This document shows positions 30,650 to 40,024 of a stretch of DNA of 64,000 nt, piece by piece. The stretch spans positions 1,788,454 to 1,852,453 of the forward strand of contig NW_003314290.1 of the NCBI RefSeq assembly GCF_000143415.4. The letters run 5' to 3'. Source of the stretch: Selaginella moellendorffii. Taxonomy: Eukaryota; Streptophyta; Lycopodiopsida; Selaginellales; Selaginellaceae. The notes beneath the pieces were generated by a model, which was given only the letters and a program-made list of their open reading frames with translations, was not told where the DNA came from and searched no databases. The first letter of the stretch is position 1, and every line of letters begins with the position of its first letter. Made by a program: the position numbers and the translations under genes.

Positions 30650-30785
30650 TTTTTCGTGGTAACAAACCAACCTCAACCACGCGGTGACAATCGCATCACC
30701 AGCAAACGTTCTACTGGTCTTTGCAGTATCAACATGTCCTCCGTCCCAGAGATCCAAGGCTTGCCAGAAGTCAAGAAGTAGAGAC
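30650..30785 (+). pseudogene. Cysteine protease 3' fragment
   Basis: On the plus strand this matches the last exon of the papain-like gene (CCTCAACCACGCGGTGACAA, then TCTACTGGTCTTTGCAGTAT), with the segment between the His and Asn active-site blocks deleted. Confidence 0.65.
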
Positions 30786-30834
30786 TTTCCAGAAGACGCT
30801 TCATCGGCCACGAAAGTTTCTTCAATCGACTACT

Positions 30835-31885
30835 TCATAGTGAGTGCTCACTCGCCTCCACAGGTTTCTTCTCGCAGCTTCTCTCTGGCCAGCAACCGCT
30901 GCTTGCGCTCCTCCTTCTCTTGGACCGTGAATCTCACCTTGTTCTGTGCTCTGTCACGACGATCATATGCGTTGAGCAGCTTGGGCGGATGTCGGAGGCT
31001 CCAAGTCTGTACGAAGAGTGGCCGATCAGAAAAAGGGCTTGAAACCAGAGAAAGAAAACTGGATACCTCTCTGCCGTGAACTTCGCTTGAATCAAGATGG
31101 GCGATGGATGGTTGCGAGTGCCCCTCGCGCTGCGCAAAAAATGATTAGCGATCAGTGAAGATGTTTGCTTTGTCTAGCCAAACCGATCGTTGGATTGCCA
31201 TAAACAGCCAAGGCAGTGGTACTATCATTTACCCAGCGAATCACCACGTCACGGCTCGCGCGGATTCAATCAAAAGAATGCTAAGAACTTCCACATTTGA
31301 TCATCCAAAGAGAGACGAACTTACCGGACTTTCCATCGATGTCGTCAGAAGACGTAGTGAGCTCCTCGTGAGTTTCATCATCCATTGCGGTCGTATGGTC
31401 GCTGTGGAATCCATCTCTTTCTCTTCCGTAAGTAAATGCCACGCTGCTTCGGAGCTACGTCCTCGGCCTCCTCCTTTGCGGTTTCTCTGGAGTTGGAGCA
31501 ACGCTTGGGAGTTGGATTGCACAAAGAAAGTTGGGAGATTCGAGGAGGGAGCTGTGGTGGCTTTGATGAACTCCCAGGGATGTCGTGAGCGGCTTTCTCC
31601 CGCAAAGAAAACTTTCAAAGCTCTGCTATCCTTCCTCTTCGTCGCCTTCCTTTTCTACGCTTGGAGCATTGCAAAGAAATTCCTGAGAACACTCATGCGA
31701 CGTACGCGTTTAATCTGTGCCGGATGACAATGGCGGAGCTGCGCAGCCAACCGGCCTTAGCCCTGCCGCTCGTACAGCGGCCCGATTCGCGACCCGATTC
31801 GATTCGCTCTGCATCTCGTCCACACTGTGCCCTTCAGTTCTTCACCATATTATAGCTGAGACTTTAGGGTTCTTGAGAAAAGCGC
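30835..31885 (-). pseudogene. R3HCC1L-like pseudogene (module 4)
   Basis: This is a mirror and near-duplicate of the copy at 18.27-19.22 kb. It holds the last exon (30860-31010), an intron-like segment, exon 4 remnants (about 31170-31260), exon 3 (SSKPPQLPPRISQLSLCNPT, KEEAEDVAPKQR) and part of exon 1 with the upstream region (31700-31885). A frameshift in exon 3 separates EDVAPKQR from GIYLRKRKRW. It is not functional. Confidence 0.78.
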
Positions 31886-32095
31886 CAAAAAAACATTTCA
31901 ATGACGCCAAGCAATGGCAGCTCGATTCGATGCCTCCAAAGGGGAAGTAGAAAATCTAGAAACCCGTTCTCGTTGGGGCGTGGATCCTTTTGTGGATTCG
32001 TCTTGGAACGGGAATTGGATCATCGGCTGCTTGCGATGGGGATTGGTGGAATTTGAAGAGCCCTAAACCTCAATAAAATGATGGTTACACGGAAG
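31886..32095. other. Mosaic: PPR start, DRP1 tail and proline-rich fragments (module 4)
   Basis: The order is the same as at 19.23-19.48 kb but more deleted: PPR580 first codons (31895-31935), DRP1 3' flank (AGTAGAAAATCTAGAAACCC, 31945 on) and an inverted piece of the proline-rich gene (TTTTGTGGATTCGTCTTGGA). Confidence 0.65.
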
Positions 32096-32190
32096 GCGAC
32101 GCGTTTGGAATTTTCGGGAGTGGGCCGGATTCGAGCCCGCGACCGGCGGTGCGTCCACGGCCACATCTCTCTCAAACCAGTTTCGCCACA
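32096..32190 (-). repeat. tRNA-related SINE-like unit (best A- and B-box pair)
   Basis: On the minus strand TGGCGAAACTGG (32188-32177) matches the A-box TRGCNNARYNGG at every defined position. GGCTCGAATCC (32137-32127) differs from the B-box GGTTCGANTCC by one base. The spacing of about 50 bp is normal for a tRNA-type Pol III promoter. The tail has GGAATTTTCG-type words shared with the other units. Confidence 0.55.
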
Positions 32191-32199
32191 TTCCATTCT

Positions 32200-32764
32200 C
32201 CAAGATAGCTATATTGCAGTGATTTTTGCTCTCACTCGATCGATCATGATGTCCCAGGGAACTCTCTCAACGCAGGGGGAACGACTTCTCCAAGTGAGCT
32301 ACGATCAAGCCGTCTAATTCAACCAAGTCACGCAGCACTACAATGAAATGAGATGAGATGTCATTCTGTTTTACTAGTCTTGACTGTTCAAGCAGGCTTT
32401 GAGCAAATTTGTAGCAAGCTCCCAGGCAGCACTATAATCTACATCAACACTTACGACATAAAATACTCCCTCACCCTCAAGCAAGAACATAGGCGGTCAA
32501 CGTGTTTCTGACCATAGTTGACTTTACAGGATTCCAGTTTGCCAACAAGGGAACTACAACTACAACTTTGAGGTGCAATGCGGGCAGAGCAAAGTGATGG
32601 CTGGGAAGATGGTGGCATCAACGACTTGTAAGAATCCTCTCAATTGGGATGGAGTTCACTACAACGAAGCAGCAAGCTGGATCATCACGAGGCAAATCTT
32701 GAGTGGGAGCTTCTTTGAGCCCAGTTTCCCCTTGGGCATGCTGTGCACACTCAAGAACATCTAA
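32200..32764 (+). pseudogene. GDSL lipase pseudogene (module 4, 5' truncated and deleted)
   Basis: It begins in the same intron-2 sequence as the other truncated copies and keeps only fragments of exons 3 and 4 (GGGGGAACGACTTCTCCAAG joins exon 3 directly to late exon 4). Exon 5 is partial: the CCGIGG block is deleted, while NYNYNFEVQCGQSKVMAGK and LNWDGVHYNEAASWIITRQI remain. No signal peptide or Ser block. Confidence 0.85.
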
Positions 32765-33029
32765 TAATCTGTTCATAAACTTTGATGAACATCGATCACT
32801 ACAAACATTGTTCTTTTGCATCCAATCCAGCACCCATCAAGCACTGCTGGTTGGAAGGGAATGTGGAATGAGAAAATGCTGCCTGATGACACCGCAAAGA
32901 CAAAAGGAAGAAATGCCATCCTGGTGAATGGCTGCCACAGCTTGTGTACCGTGAGCTCTGACCGCCAGTAACCCCTAAGTCAACAGAGTCCACTTTATTC
33001 AACGCGGGTTCACAGCGGTCAGCCAGGGG

Positions 33030-34016
33030 TCACTCTCGCAAGAAGCTAGCGATTTCGTCCAAGACAAGGACGGATTCCTGGCAGCTAGCGTCCCCCACGG
33101 CGTAGAATCCATGGGAAGCGTTTTCATACTCGATGAGCTTCACGGTATTGCCAGCGTCTTCTAAGATCTTTGCAAACTCTACCTGGCGATCGTGGAGGAG
33201 ATCCTTGCCGCCCACCACCACTAGCGCTCTCGCCAGTCCCCTGGCCCCCAATCTCGCGAGATCTCCCGGCAATTCCAACGTCGGGTTGCAAAATGGATGA
33301 TCGCGGTCGGCCGCGCCCTCGGGGAGCGTCGCCAGCCAGCAAAAATCGCTGCTGTCGAGCGTGATCATCGGATTGGAGGACCCGAGCCTGAGCTCCGACT
33401 CGGTCCTGGACGTGCCTCCATAGAAGGGCTGGAGGAGGATCTGGCCGGCGAGCGGGATTCCATCCTGGGCAGCGCGCAATGCCACGCGGGCTGCGAGATT
33501 TCCCCCGGCGCTGTCGCCCATGACGAAGATCTTGGAGAAATCCGCGTGAGCGAAAGCGTCTTGATCGCTGCTGCTCTTGGCGATCCCTCGGACCCATTTG
33601 AGGGCGTCGTAGCCATCGTCGTAGGCCGCCGGGAGCCTGTGCTCCGGAGCTAGGCGGTAATTCACAGACACCACGATCGCTCCCAGCTTCCTGGACAGGG
33701 CCTCGCAAAATCTGTGAAAGATCGCATTCGCGGCGCTCATGTAGATGAATCCTCCCCCGTGGTAGAAGATCACGATGGGCAGCGTGCTGCGATTCTCCAG
33801 CTCTTCCGGACGGAAAACTCTCACCCACAGTCCCCGATCCTTGTCGAGAATCACGTCGCGGCTCGCCACGCCGTCAATGAACGAGGGATTGGCTGGAACC
33901 TCCTCAAAGAACCCCGCAGGGCCTGTTGGTGGAGGAGTGCGCACGTAAGATCCATCCTCTGCAAACACAAAGCCTCCAATTTGCTTGCCGGAGCTCTTGC
34001 GCTCCTCGTCGCCCAT
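33030..34016 (-). CDS. Carboxylesterase, plant CXE class (copy 5, module 4)
   Basis: Single exon, 328 residues from the ATG at 34016 (MGDEERKSSGKQIGGFVFAEDGS). HGGG is at 86-89, Ser169 is in GDSAGGN, Asp272 is in GGKDLLHDR and His302 is in ENASHGFY. It is nearly identical to copy 4 (differences include IEGF/IGGF, LSAANAIV/MSAANAIF and DTTDF/DSSDF). The 5' flank up to about 34.2 kb is also shared with copy 4, so both probably keep the same promoter. Substrate unknown. Confidence 0.92.
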   Translation of the reverse strand: MGDEERKSSGKQIGGFVFAEDGSYVRTPPPTGPAGFFEEVPANPSFIDGVASRDVILDKDRGLWVRVFRPEELENRSTLPIVIFYHGGGFIYMSAANAIFHRFCEALSRKLGAIVVSVNYRLAPEHRLPAAYDDGYDALKWVRGIAKSSSDQDAFAHADFSKIFVMGDSAGGNLAARVALRAAQDGIPLAGQILLQPFYGGTSRTESELRLGSSNPMITLDSSDFCWLATLPEGAADRDHPFCNPTLELPGDLARLGARGLARALVVVGGKDLLHDRQVEFAKILEDAGNTVKLIEYENASHGFYAVGDASCQESVLVLDEIASFLRE

Positions 34017-34339
34017 TCTTTCGGTGCTAGGTGGGTGGCCTTCCGGTCTCACAACCACACATTTAAATCGTTGAAATGGCCAAGAGCGTGACTTGTCGGT
34101 TTGCGGAAATTCTAAAGCTTTCCTTTTCGTTTCTAGGCTGGTACATAATTAAAAAAAAATCAAATTAAAAGCTCTCTAAGAATGTTTAAGCTTTTCTACT
34201 TAGGGCTCTGTAAGTTAATTAATACTACATAGATTAATCTTTTTAACTAAGGCTCTTTAATTTAAATAGCACTAAGGAAGAAAAAAAAAAGAGAAAAAAA
34301 GAAAAAGAGAACCCATACTTAATCAAAACGACTAATCTT

Positions 34340-35214
34340 TGTAACTAAACTCGGTGGCACAGCTCAGGAGACAGTTGGATGAGACTGATTTTGGGTCTAG
34401 TACTGGACAATCTAGGTCACAGGCACTATGCGGGCTTCTATAGTGTTGTGGACTTCACTCTGTGCAGGTTAGAACACAGGATCTAGCGGGTGTGGAGCAA
34501 TGTGGCCAATGTGAGTGAACCATTGTCCGCGAGAGGCCGTCGTACCTAAGTGACGACAACTTGTGCTACGAAGGTATTTGGGATGACGACCTCACTTGTG
34601 CTACAAAGGTATTTGGGATGACAACCTCACGTACACCAATGTTCGCCTTTGCGTCGACAGCTACAAGAGGAGGCCGACATCGATAGAGGCAGTCCAGGAA
34701 GAGCTCTAGCAGCAGCAGCAGCAGGAGATGCCGTTGCTTAGTCCGCCTCTGATCAAGTACATCAGGGCCAAGCCCAGCATACCCCGTCCCCGGGATCGTG
34801 AAAGTTTCGGCAAGAGCTGGTTTCTACCTGTTCGGTGGTGTTGGGTCGCTGGACATGCAGGTGCGGCTGGTGTTTGATGCGCGGATGCTGGCGCACGAGT
34901 GGCAGGCGCTGCTCGGTTTCGGGTGCCTCTCGTATGAATCACTGGTGGACAAGGATCCGAGCACACCGGATGTTGTTTTCGACGAACACTATGGCCCTTT
35001 TGTTCAGGAGAAGTACGACGAGCTTGTCAAGGACCTGGAAGCGGAAAAGATGATCGCGGCGTGTGGTGGCTTCAACAAGCTTTCCGCTTGGCTGGGGAAT
35101 GCGTGTGTGGATCTCTTCAACTTTCAGGTGGCGGACGTGGAGGAGCTCATCAAGCGGTATAGTGAGCTCAGATTCAAGGTGAATCCCAAGAGAAGACACC
35201 GCAACACCAAGTGA
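34340..35214 (+). pseudogene. Unknown gene family, copy D (multiple lesions)
   Basis: Homologous to copy B, with a stop (TAG) just before the CAG run (34708), an internal duplication of about 48 bp carrying the GGTATTTGGGATGAC word (34570-34630), and deletions that remove RGRGPG-type text and part of VSWVERD. The C-terminal 138 codons are open (LFGGVGSLDMQVRLVFDARM ... ELRFKVNPKRRHRN). Upstream is an A/G-rich run (34270-34310). Confidence 0.8.
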
Positions 35215-35379
35215 ACACAACTTACCACTTTTCATTCATGAGTAGAGTATTACAGAGACTCTATTAAATTATAGTAGTTTAGAGCTTTTAATTTGATTAA
35301 ATAATGTTGAAAGTTTATTGCCACAAAAAAAAAGATCAGACAACAGATTTGGTCGACTGGGTACATGCAATTAGAGACT

Positions 35380-36100
35380 TTCCGGAAGACGCTGCATTTG
35401 AGAGTGACAAAAGTTTCTTCGTCTACTTCAGCAACTCAGGCTTCTTCTCGCAGCTTCTCTGTGGCCAGTTGTTCCAGGGCCGACCTTGGTCTGTGCTCTG
35501 CCAACGATGCTTTGGTTTTTGAGAGCTCCGACGATCATTCGCAGAGACGCTCTACAAAGAGCCGCTCTGTAAACGGAGAAACCTCTCTCGGTGAAAAGGC
35601 CGTGAACTTCGCTTGAATAGTCGTAAGTTTTCAGCAGGCGGGCCTCTCGTGCTGCGCAAGGAAAGAAAAGAAATTATTTGCGTCAGTAAAGATGTTTGCT
35701 TTGTCTAGCAAAACCAATTGTCGGATTGCTGAAAACTGCCTATTCCCAGCGAGTGGTCCGCTCCACCCAAGAAACCAGCTCTTCTCTGTGGCTTTCCAAC
35801 CACTCGAGATTTGAGCCAGCTCTCCAAATCTCGAGTGGTTGGAAAGCCACAGAGAACCAAAACATAGCTAGCTCAAAAGAAAAAAAATACCAAACAAAGA
35901 CTTCCAGCTTTGCAGAGAGAGACGAACTTACCGCACTTTCCATCGAGTCGTAGGGCTTTAGACTCCACAGCGACCATACGGCCGCCATGGACGATGAAAT
36001 TCACGAGGATGGCCACGCTGCTTGGGAGCTAACGTCCTCGTCCTCCTCGCGGCTCTCTGTGAATCAAAGAAACTTTCTTCTTTAGCGAAAAAAAAGAGAT
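35380..36100 (-). pseudogene. R3HCC1L-like pseudogene with internal hairpin
   Basis: Read leftwards from 36100: exon 3 remnants (near 36020-35930, with GACCATACGGCCGCCATGGA on plus), an inverted piece of exon 4, then exon 4 in normal sense (35800-35740), exon 5 traces and the last exon (35620-35400). The two opposed exon-4 pieces make a perfect hairpin. Numerous indels exclude function. Confidence 0.7.
35782..35856. repeat. Perfect inverted repeat, 32 bp arms and 11 bp loop
   Basis: Left arm 35782-35813 begins TTCTCTGTGGCTTTCCAACC and ends GAGATTTG. Right arm 35825-35856 is its exact reverse complement. The loop is 35814-35824. The arms derive from exon 4 of the R3HCC1L-like gene (43027-43068) with a 9-base deletion. 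Confidence 0.9.
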
Positions 36101-36164
36101 GGCCGCGCCCTGGAAACTACGCAGCGCCATACGCGCTACGAGAAGAGCGCAAAAAAATTAGTTA

Positions 36165-37040
36165 ATGGCGATTCCTTCTGCATGCACTTTAGGGCTCCAG
36201 GGATGGCGACGCAGCTGCTCAAGCAAAAGCTCTTGGGACGGGGATTTGGGGTCAAGTTCTAGACAATTTTGGCAGTATGATGGCTTCTACGGCGTTGCAG
36301 ACTTGGCTCTGCGCAGGCTAGACCACAGGATCCAGCAGGTTTGCAGGTCAGGTGTGAGTGAATATGCAGCCATCAATGCCATTGTCCGCGAGAGGCCATC
36401 GTACCTCAGCCATGACGTTCTACGAAGGTATTTGGAACGACGACCTCACTTTGTTAACGTTCGCCTTTGCGTCGACAGCTACAAGAGGAGACCAACGTCG
36501 ATCGAAGCAGTCCAGGAAGAGGCAAGAACAGCAGGACTGTTTAGCCCGCCTCTGATTAAGTACATCAGGGCCAAGCCCAGCATACCCCGCCAGATTCGAG
36601 GGCGTGGCCCGGGATCGAGAAAGTTTCAGCAAGAGGTGGTCTCTTGGGTGGAGCGGGACTTGTTCGGTGGTGCTGGATCGCTGGAGATGCAGGCGCGGCT
36701 GGTGTTTGATGTGCGGATGCTGACGCACGAGTGGCAGGCGCTGCTCGGTTTCGGGTGCTTCTCGTATGAATCGCTGGTGGACAAGGATCCGAGCACACCG
36801 GATGTTGTTTTCGACAAACACTATGGCCCTTTTGTTCAGGAGAAGTACGACGAGCTGGTCGAGGACCTGGAAGCGGGAAAGATGATCACGGCATGTGGTG
36901 GCTTCAACAAGCTTTCCGCTTTGCTGGGGAATGCATGCGTGGATCTCTTCAACTTTCAGGTGGGGGAGCTCATCAAGCGGTATGGTGAGCTCAGATTCAA
37001 GGTGAATCTCAAGAGAAGACGAGCTCATGATTGCGACTAA
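36165..37040 (+). CDS. Unknown gene family, copy E (open frame, two locally shifted segments)
   Basis: An open frame of 291 codons homologous to copy B from about residue 33 onward (FWQYDGFYGVADLALRRLDH). The first 32 residues (MAIPSACTLGLQGWRR...) are not the family N-terminus: the ancestral start (ATGGCGACGCAGCTGCTCAA, 36203) lies in another frame that stops at about 36260. A second short stretch (VLRRYLERRPHF) replaces GIWSDDLTYT through compensating indels. The poly-Gln run is lost. From RLCVDSYKRR to the basic C-terminus the family text is intact. It may be a functioning variant or a pseudogene that by chance stayed open. Confidence 0.5.
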   Translation: MAIPSACTLGLQGWRRSCSSKSSWDGDLGSSSRQFWQYDGFYGVADLALRRLDHRIQQVCRSGVSEYAAINAIVRERPSYLSHDVLRRYLERRPHFVNVRLCVDSYKRRPTSIEAVQEEARTAGLFSPPLIKYIRAKPSIPRQIRGRGPGSRKFQQEVVSWVERDLFGGAGSLEMQARLVFDVRMLTHEWQALLGFGCFSYESLVDKDPSTPDVVFDKHYGPFVQEKYDELVEDLEAGKMITACGGFNKLSALLGNACVDLFNFQVGELIKRYGELRFKVNLKRRRAHDCD

Positions 37041-37189
37041 GGCGAGAGCAATTCGTCTTGGATGGGGGAATTCTTCAATTTTGTGCCACCCTCGCATACA
37101 AGAGCCCTAATCATGATCTTTAGGGCAATTCAAATTTTCGCGCCAAAACTCAGCTTTTTAGGGCATTTTGATAATTTACACCAGTGTTG
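37041..37189. other. Spacer between copy E and UBA2, no gene seen
   Basis: Short AT-rich 3' flanks with two TTTAGGGC words; no coding signal. Confidence 0.5.
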
Positions 37190-38812
37190 TTAATTTGGAG
37201 CGTAGTATCCCCCAGTTCCATTCTGGCCGGGCTGTGGAGCGGGGATTCCATACTGTGCGCCAGCGTACTGCGGGGTATACTGCGACGCCATGGTCGCGAT
37301 TCCAGCGTACGCAGCCGAGTAAGCTGGCACGGCGGTGTGCGGACTGAAGCCCAAGATGGTCCCCGGCGGCGGTGGCCTCGCGTAAGCTGGGATGTTTGGA
37401 TTCACTACGTTGTAGCCGGGCTGTGCTTGCGGGCCTTGGCTCGGGGCTGATACCTGTGGAGCTTTCTCTTTTTGGCCCTCGGCCGCGAGCTTGACGATAA
37501 CATGGCGTCCCTGGAGAGAGGAGAGAAAAGTTCGCTCACGCTAGAAAGGAAAAGAAAGCTGTGGCTTACTTCGATCGTCTTGTTGGGATCGTCGATGGCG
37601 TTCCTTGCTGCTTCCACGGTTTTGTAAGTGACGAAGGCGAATCCCCTGGAAAAAAAAGCCGTGCTCGTAAGTTTGGAATGAGGAAATCGACTGGGAAGTA
37701 GTGTTTCACCTTGATTTGTTGGTGTTCTTGTCGTAGGCCACAGCGCCCTCCTCTATCTCGCCGTATTTCGAGAAGATGTTTAACAACGTCTCGTTTGAGG
37801 TCTCGTATGATAAGCCCCCGATGTAGAGTTTCCTTTGCGCTTGATCGTTGGTGCCTCCGCTTCCTGAGGTTCCCACCGAGGCCAAGTTACAAACCGTAAT
37901 CCTTCCCTGCGGAGATCGATCAACGAGTGTAAATGCCTCGGCAAAGAGAATATGAAAACTTACATCGATCGTTTTGCTGGGTTCTTTCAAGGCTCTCTGT
38001 GCCGAGTCCATATGCTTAAACGTGATAAATCCAAATCCTCTCGACTTGCCAGTGGCCTTGTCGATGATCACAGCTCCTTCCTCAATCTCCCCGAATTGCT
38101 CGAAAGCCTGCAAAGCATCCAGCAAGAGCATCAGGCATCCAGCGAGAGAAGCAAAGAAACTTTAAAGACTATGGCACGACCAAGAACACCAAGTTCATGT
38201 TCAAGCCAGCCACCAACCCATGCATGAAAAAACACTCACGTCACGCAGATCCTGTGAAGTAGTCTCCCAAGCCAGCCCACGCACAAAGAGCTTCCGATGA
38301 GCAGGATCTTTGCTCGCAACTTCTCTAATATCATCTGCAACCGCAGAGTATTGAGAACCTCTGCAGATACAAAAACCCACAAGGACAAGCATTCCCAGTC
38401 AATCCATCCAGAAAAATCCAGGATGAAAAAAAGAAGAATGAGGAGCAAATCAAACACAAATACTCCACCAATGTCCTTCGAAACAAGAAAAAACCAGTCC
38501 ACAAGTAAAACCATAACACCATCGCTGCCCTCTCTTTGCGGAATTCGGATCCAAATCGAAGCACAAAGGTGGAGTACCGGTATGATCTGAGAGAAAAGAA
38601 AGAGAAAGAAACGAGCGAGAGAGAGAAGAGAGGCCTTACGCGTCGGTGAGAAGTGCCACAAGTTGCTCCTTGCTCAAGGGCTCCAGCAATCGCTTCAAAT
38701 CGTCCCGAGACAAGCGCAGCGGCACCGGCGCCTCGTATCCCTCCATTGGCGCATCGTGAAGATCCGACTCCTCCTTGATCTTGCGCTTCTTGGAATCCTC
38801 TTGGTGCTCCAT
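37190..38812 (-). CDS. UBA2: UBP1-associated protein 2-like RNA-binding protein (two RRMs)
   Basis: This is a nuclear hnRNP-like protein; in Arabidopsis UBA2 proteins bind U-rich 3' UTRs with UBP1 and act in ABA and wounding responses. The ATG is at 38812 ([20 protein letters not shown]). Exon 1 ends in [13 protein letters not shown]. After an intron of roughly 275 bp, RRM1 begins ([20 protein letters not shown], then [32 protein letters not shown]). RRM2 starts [19 protein letters not shown] and carries [31 protein letters not shown]. Both RNP2 and RNP1 motifs are present. The C-terminus is rich in Gln, Pro, Tyr and Gly and ends [12 protein letters not shown]. Six exons in all; four of the introns are short, only the first is long. 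No lesion seen. Confidence 0.88.
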
Positions 38813-38902
38813 TGCCCAAGAACCCTAAACCTAAAAACCTAAAACAAAATAACAAATGGAAGGGGATTTAAATTTAGGATAGATCAAGAAGAAAGATTTT
38901 TC

Positions 38903-39832
38903 TCAGCTCGCGTAGTAGATGCTCGATTGCCGCTGCTGCATCTCCTCCACGAAGAAATCCATCTCCCGGGAGTCCGCCATGGATTTCACCGCGTACTGGA
39001 GCATGCTGGAGAGCTCGCTGAGATTATTCTCGGCCCGGGCCACCATCGCCATCCACTGCTGGTACTGGAGCCAGCGCCTCATGTTCCTGGATCCCAGCTC
39101 CTGCTCGCAATCGATCGAGATCTCGTCGTCAGCGCCAAGATTTGCCGAAGAGATCCTTGGATCGCCATCGCCGGTGAGGCCGACGCAAGAGAGCCGCGGC
39201 GGGGGAGATTTTGGCCCGGATTTCTTCGCCGATCTGCGAGCGCTGCTGGAGAGGGACGACGATCTGGACAGGCGGTTCTTCCCAGCTCCGACCAGCTGAC
39301 CGAAGATCTTCTTCATGATCCCGGGGCCGCTGTTCTTGCCCGGCGAGCTGGCAAGATCGATGTCGAGGCTGCGCTGGTCGAAATCCTTGCTGTGCTGCTC
39401 GAAATCCTTGGTGGTGGTGGGGAAATCCGAGAATTCCGAGGGGAGAGGGCTCGTCGCGCGGCTCACTGAGCACGCATTGAGCTGCCGCGCGGTTGCGGAG
39501 CGCTTGAGGTGGGGCTGGCCGTCGAAAAGAGGGGAGATTGTGGAGAACTCGGACGCCATGGGGCTGGTGGCCCTGCTGATCGAGCTTGCGAGATTCCGAG
39601 CGATTCCAGACCTCTTGTAGCGCTGGCTGCCAAAAACCGGGTAGCCAGAGCTCCTGGGAAGCAATCGCCCGCTGTTGTTGAGGATCCGGATGCAGTGCTC
39701 CCACGATAGATCCTCCGGCACTGCGAGGTCGGGGACGAATCCATCGAAGGCCGGCGCTGGGACTGGAGTGGGATTCCAGTGGATCGGCGACGAGCGGCAG
39801 CTGGAAATATTGTCGAGAACCACTGGCGGCAT
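38903..39832 (-). CDS. Serine-rich protein of unknown function, 309 residues
   Basis: I do not recognise this gene. It is a single exon from the ATG at 39832 (MPPVVLDNISSCRSSPIHWN). Repeated motifs SRATSPM..EFS and SRATSPLPSEFS (about residues 70-115) suggest phosphorylation sites. A Ser/Arg/Lys-rich basic stretch follows (GKNRLSRSSSLSSSARRSAKK). The C-terminal 60 residues look folded and conserved in style (NMRRWLQYQQWMAMVARAEN, LSSMLQYAVKSMADSREMDF). No signal peptide or membrane segment. It is tandem with UBA2 (90 bp between its stop and the UBA2 start). Codon use resembles the neighbours, and the long open frame supports a real gene. Confidence 0.72.
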   Translation of the reverse strand: MPPVVLDNISSCRSSPIHWNPTPVPAPAFDGFVPDLAVPEDLSWEHCIRILNNSGRLLPRSSGYPVFGSQRYKRSGIARNLASSISRATSPMASEFSTISPLFDGQPHLKRSATARQLNACSVSRATSPLPSEFSDFPTTTKDFEQHSKDFDQRSLDIDLASSPGKNSGPGIMKKIFGQLVGAGKNRLSRSSSLSSSARRSAKKSGPKSPPPRLSCVGLTGDGDPRISSANLGADDEISIDCEQELGSRNMRRWLQYQQWMAMVARAENNLSELSSMLQYAVKSMADSREMDFFVEEMQQRQSSIYYAS

Positions 39833-40024
39833 CGCGCGTGATCGATCGACCTTGGCGGACGAGACCGGCCAAGAAGCGAGAGACAAAGAAAACGAATTTT
39901 CCCCCTCCACAGGTCATTCGAAAACGGGGCAAGAAAATCTGATCCGTTGAAATCATCCGCCGCCACGTGTCACAACCGCAAGAAAGGAATATCCAGCGAT
40001 TCCAAATTTTAGGGTTCTTGGAAA

